Of a DNA stretch of 49,929 nt, positions 18,063 to 26,499 are shown one piece after another; position 1 is the stretch's first letter, and each line of letters starts with the position of its first letter. The translations under genes and the position numbers were made by a program. The stretch is taken from positions 1-49,929 of the forward strand of contig NZ_JAOWLA010000021.1 of NCBI RefSeq assembly GCF_025751575.1. Direction: 5' to 3'. The notes beneath the pieces were generated by a model. It was not told the origin of the DNA, searched no databases, and was given only the letters and a program-made list of their open reading frames with translations. Source of the stretch: Albidovulum sediminicola (lineage in GTDB: Bacteria; Pseudomonadota; Alphaproteobacteria; Rhodobacterales; Rhodobacteraceae).

Positions 18063-18821
18063 TCAGGCCGCGAAGTGGTCGGGAAAGAGCGCGGCCAGGA
18101 AGCGGCAGACGATGCGGACCGCGGTTTCGCGGGAAAAGGCGTTGGGATGGGCCATGTAGTCGATCCACATGCCCTCCAGCAGCGCCAAGGTGCCGAGCGT
18201 GATTTCGTTGGCGACCATCGTGCTTTCACTTCTGTGGCCGCCGGTCATGAGCAACGCGCTGAAAGCGTTGAAGATGAGCGCGCGCAGGCGCGCGTCGCGC
18301 GTGTTGGAATAGCCCGCGATGGCGGCGTTTGTGCGCGCCTCGCCGCGCAGGGCGTGCCAGATCGCCGAGGATCGGGTGGTCAGGATCTGTTCTGAAAGGT
18401 CGGCACGGATGACGGCTAGGATGGTGGCGCGCGGATCGCCTGCCGCCGTGGCGATCTGGCGTTCCATCTCGGCATAGTAGACATCCGAAAAGGCCGCCGC
18501 AGCCGCCGTCAGCAGATTGTCCTTGCCGCCGAAATGCAGGTGGATCATCCCGCGCGACACGCCGGCGCGCTCGATGATCCGGCTGACGGTCGTTTCGGCA
18601 ATGCCATCCTCGGCAATCGAATCGAGCGTGGCGTCGATCAGCGCCTTCCTGCTGCGCTCGGCGTCGCGGGTCGCGGAGGCGGCGGGCCGGCTGCCGGGAT
18701 CATTTTCACCTTTGGGCGTCAATGCGTTGAGCTTTCTGCGCAGATTGGCGTTGGCGTGGCTGTAAAGCAGATATTGACACGCGAGGCGCGCTCGAACAAT
18801 GCTAAATGGACGATCGTCCAT
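18063..18821 (-). CDS. TetR/AcrR (BetI-like) transcriptional repressor
   Basis: The N-terminal DNA-binding domain (IAETTVSRIIERAGVSRGMIHLHFGGKDNLL) and the helical ligand domain with EGMWIDYMAHPN near the C-terminus resemble BetI-type TetR repressors. The ATG at 18821 lies inside an 18-bp palindrome and has no Shine-Dalgarno sequence; from there the protein has 252 residues. A TTG at 18722 (LTPKGEN...) would give 219 residues, closer to the usual TetR size, so the true start is uncertain. It diverges from the Pot-type ABC operon and probably represses it and itself, with an amine or betaine as inducer. Confidence 0.85.
   Translation of the reverse strand: MDDRPFSIVRARLACQYLLYSHANANLRRKLNALTPKGENDPGSRPAASATRDAERSRKALIDATLDSIAEDGIAETTVSRIIERAGVSRGMIHLHFGGKDNLLTAAAAAFSDVYYAEMERQIATAAGDPRATILAVIRADLSEQILTTRSSAIWHALRGEARTNAAIAGYSNTRDARLRALIFNAFSALLMTGGHRSESTMVANEITLGTLALLEGMWIDYMAHPNAFSRETAVRIVCRFLAALFPDHFAA
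18774..18803 (+). promoter_or_regulatory. Candidate promoter of the Pot-type transporter operon
   Basis: A perfect TTGACA (18774-18779) is followed 18 bases later by AATGCT (18798-18803), a weak -10. The TetR-type palindrome begins two bases downstream, so a bound repressor would cover the transcription start. The first gene starts at 18858 after an AGGGAGGGG ribosome-binding site. The -10 match is poor, so the exact start is uncertain. Confidence 0.4.
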
Positions 18822-18822
18822 T
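18805..18822. promoter_or_regulatory. 18-bp perfect palindrome, probable TetR operator
   Basis: AATGGACGATCGTCCATT reads identically on both strands with no mismatch. It contains TGGACGATCGTCCA, a typical form for TetR-family operators, and sits between the divergent repressor gene and the ABC transporter operon, overlapping the annotated ATG of the repressor. One dimer, or two staggered dimers, of the neighbouring TetR protein is the expected ligand. Confidence 0.75.
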
Positions 18823-18857
18823 AAACGAACCGCAAAGAGACGCGGCAGGGAGGGGCA

Positions 18858-19718
18858 TTGATCCGCTTGCGAAGCGAGACCGCAAAAGGCGTGGCGCTGA
18901 GCGCGCCCGCGACGCTTTATGTGGGTTTCCTTGTCGCGGCGCCTCTGGTCATCCTCGTCACCTATTCGATGTGGACGCAGAGCTATGTCACCATCGACAA
19001 GACGCTGACGCTGGCCAACTACCGCGAGGCGCTGACCGACCCGTTGGTCCGGCTCCTGATGCTCCGCTCGATCCTGATCGCGGCGGCGGTGACGGTCGCG
19101 ACGGTGGCCTTGGCCTATCCCATCGCCTACTTCATCGCGATGAAGGCGCAGCGCAAGACGCTGTGGCTTTTGCTGATCACCATCCCCTTCTGGTCGAGCT
19201 ATCTTCTGCGCGTCTTCGCGTGGAAACTGATCCTGGGGTTCAACGGGGTCATGAACTCCGCGCTGCTGGCGGTGGGGGTGATCCAGGAACCGCTGACCTT
19301 CCTGCTTTACAACGAGTTCGCGGTGGTGCTGACGCTGGCGCATGCCTGGGCGCCCTTCGCGATCCTGCCGATCTATGTTTCGCTTCAGAAGATCGACCCA
19401 CAGCTTCTGGAGGCCGCGACCGATCTCGGCAACGGCGGGCTTGAGCGGTTCCTGCGCGTGACCCTGCCGCTGACGGTGCCGGGGATCGTCGCGGCCTGCC
19501 TGATCATCTTCATTCCGACCGTGGGGGACTATGTGACGCCATCGCTGGTGGGCGGGTCCGACGGGAAGATGATTGCCAACCTGATCCAGGTGCAGTTCGG
19601 GGCCGCCAACAACTGGCCGCTGGGGGCGACGCTTTCGTTGCTGGCCATGCTCGCCGTCGGGTTCGCGGCCATCGTCTTCGTGCTCTCCGCCACCGGGTTG
19701 GGGAGGCGGATCAGATGA
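18858..19718 (+). CDS. PotB-type ABC transporter permease
   Basis: This 286-residue permease has about six membrane spans, starting with APATLYVGFLVAAPLVILVTYS. The EAA loop LLEAATDLGNGGLERFLRVTLPLTVPGI lies near residues 185-212. It belongs to the spermidine/putrescine (PotB) branch, which includes many betaine and amine importers. The start codon is TTG at 18858, immediately after the purine-rich AGGGAGGGG. Its 3' end overlaps the second permease by four bases. Confidence 0.87.
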   Translation: MIRLRSETAKGVALSAPATLYVGFLVAAPLVILVTYSMWTQSYVTIDKTLTLANYREALTDPLVRLLMLRSILIAAAVTVATVALAYPIAYFIAMKAQRKTLWLLLITIPFWSSYLLRVFAWKLILGFNGVMNSALLAVGVIQEPLTFLLYNEFAVVLTLAHAWAPFAILPIYVSLQKIDPQLLEAATDLGNGGLERFLRVTLPLTVPGIVAACLIIFIPTVGDYVTPSLVGGSDGKMIANLIQVQFGAANNWPLGATLSLLAMLAVGFAAIVFVLSATGLGRRIR

Positions 19719-20500
19719 CGCGGCCAAGCGGGTTGACGATCTATGCCATGCTCTATCTGGCATTCCTGTACCTGCCGGTGCTGGTCCTGCCGCTCTTTTC
19801 GTTCAACGACGGCACAATCGTGGCCTTCCCGATCAAGGGCTGGACGCTCGACTGGTACCGCCAGCTTGGCGCGCAGGAGACGCTGCTGAGCGCGCTTGGG
19901 AACAGCCTGATCGTGGGGCTGATCTCGGCGATGCTGGCAACCTCGATGGGGCTTTTCGCGGCACGCGCCTATGTGCGCTACCGGTTTCGCGGCAAGGAAG
20001 CCTCGGAAGGGCTGGTGATGTTGCCGCTGGTGGTGCCGGGGATCATCGTGGCGTCCTCGATGCTGGTACTGTTCATCTCTCTGGGGCTGAAGCCGTCGCT
20101 GACGGCGGTGATCCTGGGGCACACCTTTCTGGCGCTGCCGTTTTCGGTTTCGATCATGAAATCGGCCTTCGACGATTTCGACGTGTCGCTCGAAGAGGCG
20201 GCGTTCGATCTCGGCTCAAGCGCGGTGGAGGCCTTCCGTCGGGTGACGCTGCCCATCGTGGCGCCGGGGATCGTGTCCAGCCTGCTGGTGACGTTTACGG
20301 TCAGCTTCGACGAATTCGTGCTGGCGTTCTTCCTTTCGGGCAACGACCCGACGCTGCCCGTCTATATCTGGAGCCAGATCCGCTTCCCGGCGAAGCTGCC
20401 CAATACGCTGGCGCTGGGATCGCTGCTGCTGCTTGCGTCGATCCTGCTTCTGGTGGTGGCCGAATACTTCCGGCGCCGCTCTTCGAAATCGACGATGTGA
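19715..20500 (+). CDS. PotC-type ABC transporter permease
   Basis: This 261-residue second permease of the importer has hydrophobic spans at the N-terminus (LTIYAMLYLAFLYLPVLVLPLF) and C-terminus (LALGSLLLLASILLLVV). The EAA loop SLEEAAFDLGSSAVEAFRRVTLPIVAPGI is near residues 158-186. It pairs with the PotB-like protein to form the channel. The start overlaps the preceding stop (ATGA); the ATPase gene follows after six bases. Confidence 0.9.
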   Translation: MTRPSGLTIYAMLYLAFLYLPVLVLPLFSFNDGTIVAFPIKGWTLDWYRQLGAQETLLSALGNSLIVGLISAMLATSMGLFAARAYVRYRFRGKEASEGLVMLPLVVPGIIVASSMLVLFISLGLKPSLTAVILGHTFLALPFSVSIMKSAFDDFDVSLEEAAFDLGSSAVEAFRRVTLPIVAPGIVSSLLVTFTVSFDEFVLAFFLSGNDPTLPVYIWSQIRFPAKLPNTLALGSLLLLASILLLVVAEYFRRRSSKSTM

Positions 20501-20506
20501 GGCCCA

Positions 20507-21613
20507 ATGTCAGACGTGAACATCATCCAGCTCGTCGATGTCGAGAAAAGTTTCGGGAGCTTCACCGCCGTCTCGAACCTGTCGCTGGACCTGAAACAGG
20601 GTGAGTTCTTTTCGCTGCTGGGGCCGTCAGGCTGCGGCAAGACGACGGCGCTGAGGATGATCGCCGGGTTTCAGGACCCGACCCGCGGCCGCATCCTGAT
20701 CGACGGCCAGAACATGGAGGACGTGCCGGCGAACCGGCGGCCGACCAACATGGTGTTCCAGTCCTACGCGATCTTTCCGCATCTGAACGTGGGCGACAAC
20801 GTCAGCTACGGGCTGCGCCATCGCGGTATCGCCCGGGCCGAGATCGACGCCCGCGTGTCCGAGGCGCTGGCGATGGTCGAACTGGGCGGGCTTCAGAAGC
20901 GCCGCGCGACCGAACTGTCGGGCGGTCAGCGCCAACGCGTGGCTTTGGCGCGGGCGCTGGTGATGCGCCCGAAGGTTCTGTTGCTGGATGAGCCGCTCTC
21001 GGCGCTGGACAAGAAGCTGCGCGAACAGATGCAGTTCGAGATGCGGCACCTGCAGCGCAGTCTGGGCATCACCTTCGTGATGGTGACGCATGACCAGTAC
21101 GAAGCGATGACGATGTCGGACCGGATCGGGGTCATGTTCAAAGGGCGGCTGGTGCAGGTCGATGCGCCGGCGGTGCTTTACGCCCGGCCGCGCAACCGCG
21201 AGGTCGCCTCCTTCATCGGAGAGATGAATTTCCTGGCCGCCGAGGTGATCGGGGAGGATGCCGGAACCTTGACGGTCAAGACACCCTGTTTCGCGCCGCT
21301 GAAAATCGCGCGCAACCCCAATGCAGTTGGCTACGGCAACCACATTCTGACCGGCATCCGGCCAGAGCAGCTGGCGATCGGGCGGGCCGCGCCCGAGGGC
21401 TACGACGCCACCGTCGAAGGCCAGGTCGGCGACGTCGCCTTTTACGGGGAAAATGTTCATTACCACGTCCGGGTGCCGGGTGTGGACCGGCCGATGGCGG
21501 TGTCGGTGCCGAACTATTTCCACACCGTCGATTACGCGCGCGGCGATAAGGTCTGGCTGGGGGTGCAGGGCGCCTCGGTGATCGATCTGGGAAGCGAAGA
21601 CACTGAAATCTGA
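20507..21613 (+). CDS. PotA-type ABC transporter ATP-binding protein
   Basis: This 368-residue ATPase has Walker A GPSGCGKTTALRMIAG (about residues 38-53), the Q-loop MVFQSYAIFPH, the signature LSGGQRQRVALARAL, Walker B LLLDEPLSALD and the switch MVTHDQ. A C-terminal TOBE domain (HILTGIRPEQLAIG onward) is typical of the PotA/MalK class. It energises the two upstream permeases and is followed 15 bases later by the binding-protein gene. Confidence 0.92.
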   Translation: MSDVNIIQLVDVEKSFGSFTAVSNLSLDLKQGEFFSLLGPSGCGKTTALRMIAGFQDPTRGRILIDGQNMEDVPANRRPTNMVFQSYAIFPHLNVGDNVSYGLRHRGIARAEIDARVSEALAMVELGGLQKRRATELSGGQRQRVALARALVMRPKVLLLDEPLSALDKKLREQMQFEMRHLQRSLGITFVMVTHDQYEAMTMSDRIGVMFKGRLVQVDAPAVLYARPRNREVASFIGEMNFLAAEVIGEDAGTLTVKTPCFAPLKIARNPNAVGYGNHILTGIRPEQLAIGRAAPEGYDATVEGQVGDVAFYGENVHYHVRVPGVDRPMAVSVPNYFHTVDYARGDKVWLGVQGASVIDLGSEDTEI

Positions 21614-21628
21614 CGAGGGAGAAGCGAT

Positions 21629-22687
21629 ATGAAACGATACAAACTGGGTGCCGCGACGCTTGCGGCGACACTTGCAGCAGGGGCGGCGCTGGCCGGGGGG
21701 GCAGACCTCCAGGTCTTCGACTGGTCGGGCTATGAGGACCAGGGGTTCTTTGCCGACTACATGTCGAAATACAGCGAGGCGCCGTCCTATACCTTCTTCG
21801 GCAGCCAGGAGGAGGCCTATACCAAGCTGCAATCGGGCTTCACCGCCGATCTGGCGCATCCCTGCTCGGACGCGGTGCGCAAATGGGTTGCCGCGGACCT
21901 GCTGGTGCCGCTCGACCCCGCGAAGCTGACGAACTGGGATGCGATGTTGCCCGAGATCAAGGAGGTCGATGGCATCCAGATCGACGGTCAGCTCTGGATG
22001 ATGCCGTTCGAATGGGGCAACACCGGGTTGATCTACCGCACCGACAAGATCGGCGACGACGAGATCACGTTGCAACTGCTGGCCGACCCGCGCTTCGAGG
22101 GCAAGGTGGCAATCCCCGATGCGGCCTCCTCGGCCTATGCGCTGGCCTCGCTCGCCACCGGAAACGCTGCCGATTACACCCATCTCAGCGACGAACAGTT
22201 CCAGGCCGCCTCGGATTACCTGCGCCAGGTGCATCCGAACGTGCGCTTCTACTGGTCGGATGCCGGGCAGCTGGATCAGGCCATGGCGTCGGGCGAGCTG
22301 GAGATGGGCTGGGCCTGGAACCAGTCCGAGTTGAACCTGATCTGGAACGACACGCCCGCCAAGATGATGCGCGATATCGACAAGGGCATCGCCACCTGGG
22401 TCTGCGGCTACGTGCGGTTGAAAAGCTCGACCGCGTCGGATGAACAGGTCTATGACCTCCTGAACGCGCTCTCCCAGCCCGACAGCGGCAAGTACATCAT
22501 CGAAAGCTGGGGCTATCCGCATGCCAACGCCGAAGCGTTCAAGATCGCGGACCAGGACCTGATCAAGCAATACGGCTTCGATGATCCCAAGAGCTTCTTC
22601 GAAGGCTCGCTGTTCTTCGACGCCGTCGATCCGCCGCTGGAAGCCAAGATGCTGAAGGAATTCGAACGCATCAAGGCCGGTTTCTGA
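21629..22687 (+). CDS. PotD/PotF-type periplasmic substrate-binding protein
   Basis: This 352-residue protein has a signal peptide of about 22 residues (KRYKLGAATLAATLAAGAALA) and the PotD-like segments LQVFDWSGYEDQGFF and PFEWGNTGLIYRTDKI. Many aromatic residues in the mature part (W28, FYWSDAG, WAWNQSE) could form a cation-binding cage. Given its neighbours, it probably binds an N-methylated amine or betaine rather than a polyamine. The ribosome-binding site GAGGGAGAAG precedes the ATG. A hairpin follows its stop codon. Confidence 0.9.
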   Translation: MKRYKLGAATLAATLAAGAALAGGADLQVFDWSGYEDQGFFADYMSKYSEAPSYTFFGSQEEAYTKLQSGFTADLAHPCSDAVRKWVAADLLVPLDPAKLTNWDAMLPEIKEVDGIQIDGQLWMMPFEWGNTGLIYRTDKIGDDEITLQLLADPRFEGKVAIPDAASSAYALASLATGNAADYTHLSDEQFQAASDYLRQVHPNVRFYWSDAGQLDQAMASGELEMGWAWNQSELNLIWNDTPAKMMRDIDKGIATWVCGYVRLKSSTASDEQVYDLLNALSQPDSGKYIIESWGYPHANAEAFKIADQDLIKQYGFDDPKSFFEGSLFFDAVDPPLEAKMLKEFERIKAGF

Positions 22688-22696
22688 CCGGACCAC

Positions 22697-22719
22697 GGGC
22701 CGCGCCCCGGGCGCGGCCC
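22697..22719 (+). promoter_or_regulatory. GC-rich hairpin after the PotD-like stop codon
   Basis: GGGCCGCGC and GCGCGGCCC form a perfect 9-bp stem around the loop CCCGG, beginning nine bases after the stop codon ending at 22687. No T-run follows at once, so it is more likely an mRNA-stabilising or partial-attenuation hairpin than a full terminator. It separates the transporter from the demethylase gene at 22754. Confidence 0.7.
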
Positions 22720-22753
22720 ATCAATATCCCCCTGAAGTCACAAAGGCGCACGC

Positions 22754-24808
22754 ATGGTCGAGGCGGGCAGGTATTCTTTGCTTTTCGAACCGGTGAGGAT
22801 CGGGCCGGTGACGGCGCGCAACCGGTTCTATCAGGTGCCCCACTGCAATGGGCTGGGCCACGCGCGCCCACAGGCCGAAGCGGCCATGCGCGCGATGAAG
22901 GCCGAGGGCGGTTGGGCGGTGGTCTCGAACCAGGAGACCGAGATTCACCCGACATCGGACCTGTCGCCCTATGCGGAGGGGCGGCTTTGGGACGCGCGCG
23001 ACATCCCGGCGCTGCGATTGATGACGGAGGCGGTGCATGACAAGGGGGCACTCGCCGCGATCGAGCTGGCGCATAACGGCCCCCATGCACTCAACCAGAT
23101 GAGCCGGGCGCCGATCCTGGCGCCCTCGGACATGGCCGCCGAGAACCTGATCCCGCGGCAAGCGCGGGCGATGGACAAGGCCGATATCCGCGATCTGCGC
23201 CGCTGGCACCGGGCGGCGGCGTTGCGGGCACGCGATGCCGGGTTCGACATCGTCTATGTCTTTGCCGGGCACTACATGACCTTGCCACATCAGTTCCTGC
23301 TGCCGCACTTGAATGACCGGACCGACGAATATGGCGGCAGCCTGGAAAACCGCCTGCGCCTGACGCGGGAACTGCTGGAAGAGACGAAGGCGGCGGTGGG
23401 CGACCGCTGCGCGGTGGCGCTGCGCTTCGCGGTTGATGAGATGCTTGGCGCGGACGGCATGCAGGCCGCCGAAGAGGGCCGCGCCGTGATCGAGATGCTG
23501 GCCGATCTGCCCGACCTTTGGGACGTGAACGTCGCGGGCTGGCCAAACGACAGCGCGACGACGCGGTTTCGGCCCGAGGACGGGTACCAGACCGACTACA
23601 TCTCCTTCGTGAAGCAGGTGACGCGAAAGCCGGTAGTTGGGGTTGGGCGGTTCACCTCGCCCGACATGATGGTGTCCCTGGTGAAGAAGGGTGTTCTTGA
23701 CTTCATCGGCGCGGCGCGGCCCTCGATCGCCGACCCGTTCCTGCCGAAGAAGATCGAGGAAGGCCGGATCGAGGAAATCCGCGAGTGCATCGGCTGCAAT
23801 ATCTGTGTCAGCGCCGACACCCAGGGGGTGCCGATTCGCTGCACGCAGAACCCGACGATGGGCGAGGAATGGCGGCGCGGCTGGCACCCGGAGGTGATCC
23901 CGCCCGCATCGAGCAGGTCCGAAGTGCTGGTGATCGGCGCCGGACCCGCAGGACTGGAATCCGCGCTGCAACTGGCCCGGCGGGGCCATGACGTTACACT
24001 GGCCGAGGCGGAGGAAGCGCCGGGGGGGCGCGTGCTGCGCGAAAGCCGCCTGCCGGGGCTTGGCGCCTGGCGCAGGGTCGCAGACCACCGGATCCATCAC
24101 CTGCGGCAGATGGGCAATGTGCAGATGTTCATGCAGAGCCCGATGACGGCGCAGAGCGTGGCCGAGCTGGGGATTTCCCACGTCTTCGTGGCCTCCGGGG
24201 CGCGCTGGCGGTCGGATGGCGTGGGCCGGACGACACGGCGCAAGCCGCCTGCGATTTCTGCGCGTGCGCGGGTGTTCACACCCGATGACATCATGGACGG
24301 GCGTCTGCCGCAGGGGCGTGTCGCGGTTTATGACGATGACCAGATCTACCTAGCGGGCGTATTGGCGGAGGCCCTGGCGCTTTCGGGATGCGCGGTGACC
24401 TTCGTGACCCCGGCCAGCGTGGTCTCCCCCTTCACGCAGCTGACGCTCGAACAGGCGCGGGTGCAGGCCCGGCTGATCGACCTCGGGGTCGATATCCGCT
24501 GCAACCGGCAGCTGGCCGGGCTTGAGGAGGACGCGCTGCGGCTGGCATGCGTCTATTCCGGGCGTGAAGAAGAACACGCCTGCGACGCGGCCGTGCTGGT
24601 GACCGAGCGCCAGCGCAACGTCGCGCTCCACGAGGCGCTCAAGGCCCAGGGCCTGGAGACACTCGAACTGATCGGCGATGCGGCGGGGCCGGGGCTTATC
24701 GCCGATGCGGTTTACGCCGGGCACATGGCGGCGCGAAATTTCGGGCGCGACGCCGACAAGATCGAGCTGGAATGGTTCCGGCGCGAGATCACTTCCCTGG
24801 CCTTGTGA
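22754..24808 (+). CDS. Trimethylamine dehydrogenase-like N-demethylase (FMN, 4Fe-4S, NADH:flavin oxidoreductase family)
   Basis: This 684-residue protein has the trimethylamine dehydrogenase layout: an N-terminal TIM-barrel FMN domain, a 4Fe-4S cluster and a C-terminal dinucleotide-binding module (EVLVIGAGPAGLESALQL). C31 in RNRFYQVPHC aligns with the cysteine that forms 6-S-cysteinyl-FMN in TMADH. Cluster ligands are C345, C348, C351 and C363. H173 and D266 are kept, but the TMADH active-site Tyr is F170. Of the three aromatic substrate-bowl residues only W263 remains (the others align with E61 and a non-aromatic residue near 355). So it should demethylate a bulkier or more polar amine; StcD-type N-methylproline demethylases have similar size. 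Confidence 0.85.
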   Translation: MVEAGRYSLLFEPVRIGPVTARNRFYQVPHCNGLGHARPQAEAAMRAMKAEGGWAVVSNQETEIHPTSDLSPYAEGRLWDARDIPALRLMTEAVHDKGALAAIELAHNGPHALNQMSRAPILAPSDMAAENLIPRQARAMDKADIRDLRRWHRAAALRARDAGFDIVYVFAGHYMTLPHQFLLPHLNDRTDEYGGSLENRLRLTRELLEETKAAVGDRCAVALRFAVDEMLGADGMQAAEEGRAVIEMLADLPDLWDVNVAGWPNDSATTRFRPEDGYQTDYISFVKQVTRKPVVGVGRFTSPDMMVSLVKKGVLDFIGAARPSIADPFLPKKIEEGRIEEIRECIGCNICVSADTQGVPIRCTQNPTMGEEWRRGWHPEVIPPASSRSEVLVIGAGPAGLESALQLARRGHDVTLAEAEEAPGGRVLRESRLPGLGAWRRVADHRIHHLRQMGNVQMFMQSPMTAQSVAELGISHVFVASGARWRSDGVGRTTRRKPPAISARARVFTPDDIMDGRLPQGRVAVYDDDQIYLAGVLAEALALSGCAVTFVTPASVVSPFTQLTLEQARVQARLIDLGVDIRCNRQLAGLEEDALRLACVYSGREEEHACDAAVLVTERQRNVALHEALKAQGLETLELIGDAAGPGLIADAVYAGHMAARNFGRDADKIELEWFRREITSLAL

Positions 24809-24821
24809 GAGGGTGATGCGG

Positions 24822-26390
24822 ATGAGCGAGAACATGGATCGGAGATCAAACCGTGGCGGGCGCGCCGCACGTCTGGCGGCCCGCGCGTCGTCGACCGGAA
24901 ACGAGGCGATCCGCGCGGGCCTTGCCGGCGGGCGCTACAAGCCGTTGACCGACGCGGACATGGCACGCATCCACGATGCGGCGTTGACCATTCTTGCCCG
25001 CACCGGGCTGTCCGATCACACGCAGGAGCTTTGCGATCTGGTTCTGCCGAAGGGGGCGGAGCTGAACGAATTCGGGAGGCTGTGCTTTCCCCGCGCGCTG
25101 ATGGAGGATCTGCTCTCGGGCACGGCCAGCGAATATTACGTCCACGCCCGTGGCGACCGGGCGGGCCGGGATGACATGCACTGCACCGCGCAGAACGTCT
25201 ACTTCGTCAATTCCGGTACTGCGGTCACGACTTATGAGGCCGAAAGCCAAAGCTATCGCCCCTCGACGCTGCGCGACATTTACGACTTCACCCGGCTGGT
25301 CGACCGGCTGGACAACATCCACATGCTGGGCGACACCGTGCTGGCGACGGACGTGACCGACGACTACCGGCACGACATGAACATGGTCTACGCGCTTCTT
25401 GCGGGCAGCCAGAAGCCCGCCTGCCTGACCTTTCGTCACCGCAGCCACATCCCCCATGCAATCCGCATGTTCGACCTTGCCTCGGGGGGCGAGGGCAGCT
25501 TCATGAAGGCGCCCTCGGTGGTGTTCGGCGGCTGCCCGGTGGTCTCGCCGCTGAGGTTCGGGCGTGAGAACCTCGAACTGATGATCGACACCGCCAAGCT
25601 GGGGCTGGTGATCGATCTGGCCGTGCCGCCCCAGGCTGGTGCCACGGCGCCGGCAACACTGGCCGGGACGCTGGCACAGGCGGTGGCCGAGACGCTTGCC
25701 TGCGTCGCGATTTCGAACCTGATCACGCCCGGCGTGCCGGTGACCTTTGCCGCCTGGCCCTTCATCACCGACCTGCGCACCGGGTCCTTTACCGGCGGCT
25801 CGGGCGAACAGGCGCTGATCGGGGCGGCGTCGATCCAGATGGGGAAGTTCTACAACCTGCCCACGTCGGTGGGCTGCGGGATGACCGACGCCAAGCTGCC
25901 GGACGCGCAGTACGGGTTGGAAAAGGCGTTGACGATCGCGCTGGCGGCGCATGCCGGGGGCAACCGTTTGTGCGAGGTCGGCGGCATGCTCGGCAGCCTG
26001 ATGGGGTGCAGTTTCGAAAGCATGGTGATCGACGACGAGGCCTGCGGGATGGTGGCGCGGACGCTGCGCGGGATCGAGGTCTCCGACGAGACGCTGGCGG
26101 TGGACGTGATCCACGAAAGCGCGACAGGGCCCGGCCACTTCCTCGGCAACGCGCATACCTTGGACCATATGAATACAGAGTTCGTCTATCCTGACCTCAT
26201 GGACCGCGAACGCACCGATACCTGGGAGCGCGAGGGCAAGACCGACCTGATGGCACGCGCGCGGGAAAAGTCGCAGGCAATCCTTGGCGCGCATTTCCCC
26301 AACTATTTCGGCGCCGCCGACGCGCAGGTCCGCGCCGACTTCCCGATCCTGCTGGATGCCGACGCGATGAAGCGGCCGGCCGGGGCGTGA
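24822..26390 (+). CDS. MttB-family (trimethylamine/betaine) corrinoid methyltransferase, non-pyrrolysine
   Basis: The protein of about 522 residues belongs to the MttB superfamily, which moves a methyl group from a quaternary or tertiary amine to a cobalamin-binding protein. Segments such as VYFVNSGTAVTTYEAE, SFTGGSGEQALIGAASIQMGKFYNLPTSVGCGMTDAK and the C-terminal GPGHFLGNAHTLDHM match the family. No in-frame stop interrupts it, so unlike archaeal MttB it has no pyrrolysine codon. The ATG at 24822 is best spaced from GAGAGGG; another ATG is six bases upstream. No corrinoid protein or partner methyltransferase gene is in the window. It follows the demethylase gene by 13 bases. Confidence 0.88.
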   Translation: MSENMDRRSNRGGRAARLAARASSTGNEAIRAGLAGGRYKPLTDADMARIHDAALTILARTGLSDHTQELCDLVLPKGAELNEFGRLCFPRALMEDLLSGTASEYYVHARGDRAGRDDMHCTAQNVYFVNSGTAVTTYEAESQSYRPSTLRDIYDFTRLVDRLDNIHMLGDTVLATDVTDDYRHDMNMVYALLAGSQKPACLTFRHRSHIPHAIRMFDLASGGEGSFMKAPSVVFGGCPVVSPLRFGRENLELMIDTAKLGLVIDLAVPPQAGATAPATLAGTLAQAVAETLACVAISNLITPGVPVTFAAWPFITDLRTGSFTGGSGEQALIGAASIQMGKFYNLPTSVGCGMTDAKLPDAQYGLEKALTIALAAHAGGNRLCEVGGMLGSLMGCSFESMVIDDEACGMVARTLRGIEVSDETLAVDVIHESATGPGHFLGNAHTLDHMNTEFVYPDLMDRERTDTWEREGKTDLMARAREKSQAILGAHFPNYFGAADAQVRADFPILLDADAMKRPAGA

Positions 26391-26499
26391 TCGGGCACGC
26401 GCGCCGAAACAGGGGATAGACACATTGGCCGCGCTAGGGGACACTCGGCGCCGGGCTTAGGAGTGTGCGACGACATAGGCCCATCCAGCGGAGGCGGCG

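Noticed and set aside
24678..24821. Upstream in-frame start for the MttB gene
   Set aside because: It would overlap the demethylase gene by over 130 bases and adds residues without family similarity; ATG 24822 has a suitable Shine-Dalgarno sequence.
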